This document shows, one piece after another, positions 5,830-5,944 of a DNA stretch of 5,944 nt (its first letter is position 1; each line of letters opens with the position of its first letter). Source of the stretch: Planctomycetaceae bacterium. GTDB lineage: Bacteria; Planctomycetota; Planctomycetia; Pirellulales; UBA1268. The notes beneath the pieces are model-generated. The model had not been told where the DNA came from. It did not search any database and saw nothing but the letters and a program-made list of their open reading frames with translations. The stretch spans positions 1 to 5,944 of the forward strand of contig SXWC01000080.1 of assembly GCA_005789975.1 (NCBI GenBank), in the 5' to 3' direction. The position numbers and the translations under genes were made by a program.

Positions 5830-5944
5830 GCAATGGAAGGGGCTGCCATGACATTCACGATCAGCGTCTCGTGGCGCGGTCGTCGCTCGCATGCCAGACT
5901 GCGGCGGCCGTCGAGAGGACAGCGGAGAGAAGAGTCGGGGCGAC

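Overview
The window is GC-rich and reads as a piece of a Planctomycetes chromosome, most likely from the Pirellulales side of the phylum. The main evidence is a gene pair typical of that group: a large planctomycete-type cytochrome with DUF1587/1595/1592/1588/1585 modules, followed directly by a Tat-exported DUF1552 protein. This assignment comes from recognising protein families by eye; no database search was run. All five supported genes lie on the minus strand, so transcription runs from the high-coordinate end to the low-coordinate end.

Layout in the direction of transcription. (a) 5813-5412: a small predicted lipoprotein with no recognised function and a clear ribosome binding site. (b) 5411-5105: a 307-base gene-free stretch. 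It holds a weak terminator-like hairpin with a T-run (5302-5259) and a perfect TATAAT box (5203-5198) centred in an AGCGGG/CCCGCT inverted repeat, the best promoter candidate in the window. (c) 5104-3053: a 683-residue secreted planctomycete cytochrome with two CxxCH haem motifs. (d) 3047-1698: a 449-residue DUF1552 protein with a twin-arginine signal. Its start lies 5 bases past the cytochrome stop, and its near-perfect Shine-Dalgarno sequence contains that stop codon, so the two form a tightly coupled operon. (e) 1697-1503: a 195-base gap with no convincing promoter; a 9-bp inverted repeat straddles the DUF1552 stop. (f) 1502-378: a GT-B glycosyltransferase. (g) 377-255: a short gap ending in a strong ribosome binding site. 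(h) 254-1: the first 84 codons of GDP-mannose 4,6-dehydratase, cut by the window edge.

Two functional units meet here. The cytochrome/DUF1552 pair is a common but biochemically uncharacterised planctomycete module that should act outside the cytoplasmic membrane. The glycosyltransferase and GDP-mannose dehydratase look like the beginning of a polysaccharide or glycan locus that continues off the low-coordinate end, with the dehydratase making the deoxyhexose donor precursor. I see no tRNA, rRNA, CRISPR array, insertion sequence or phage gene. I did not find a clearly new system; the most unusual items are the palindrome-embedded promoter, the stop/Shine-Dalgarno overlap and the unassigned lipoprotein.
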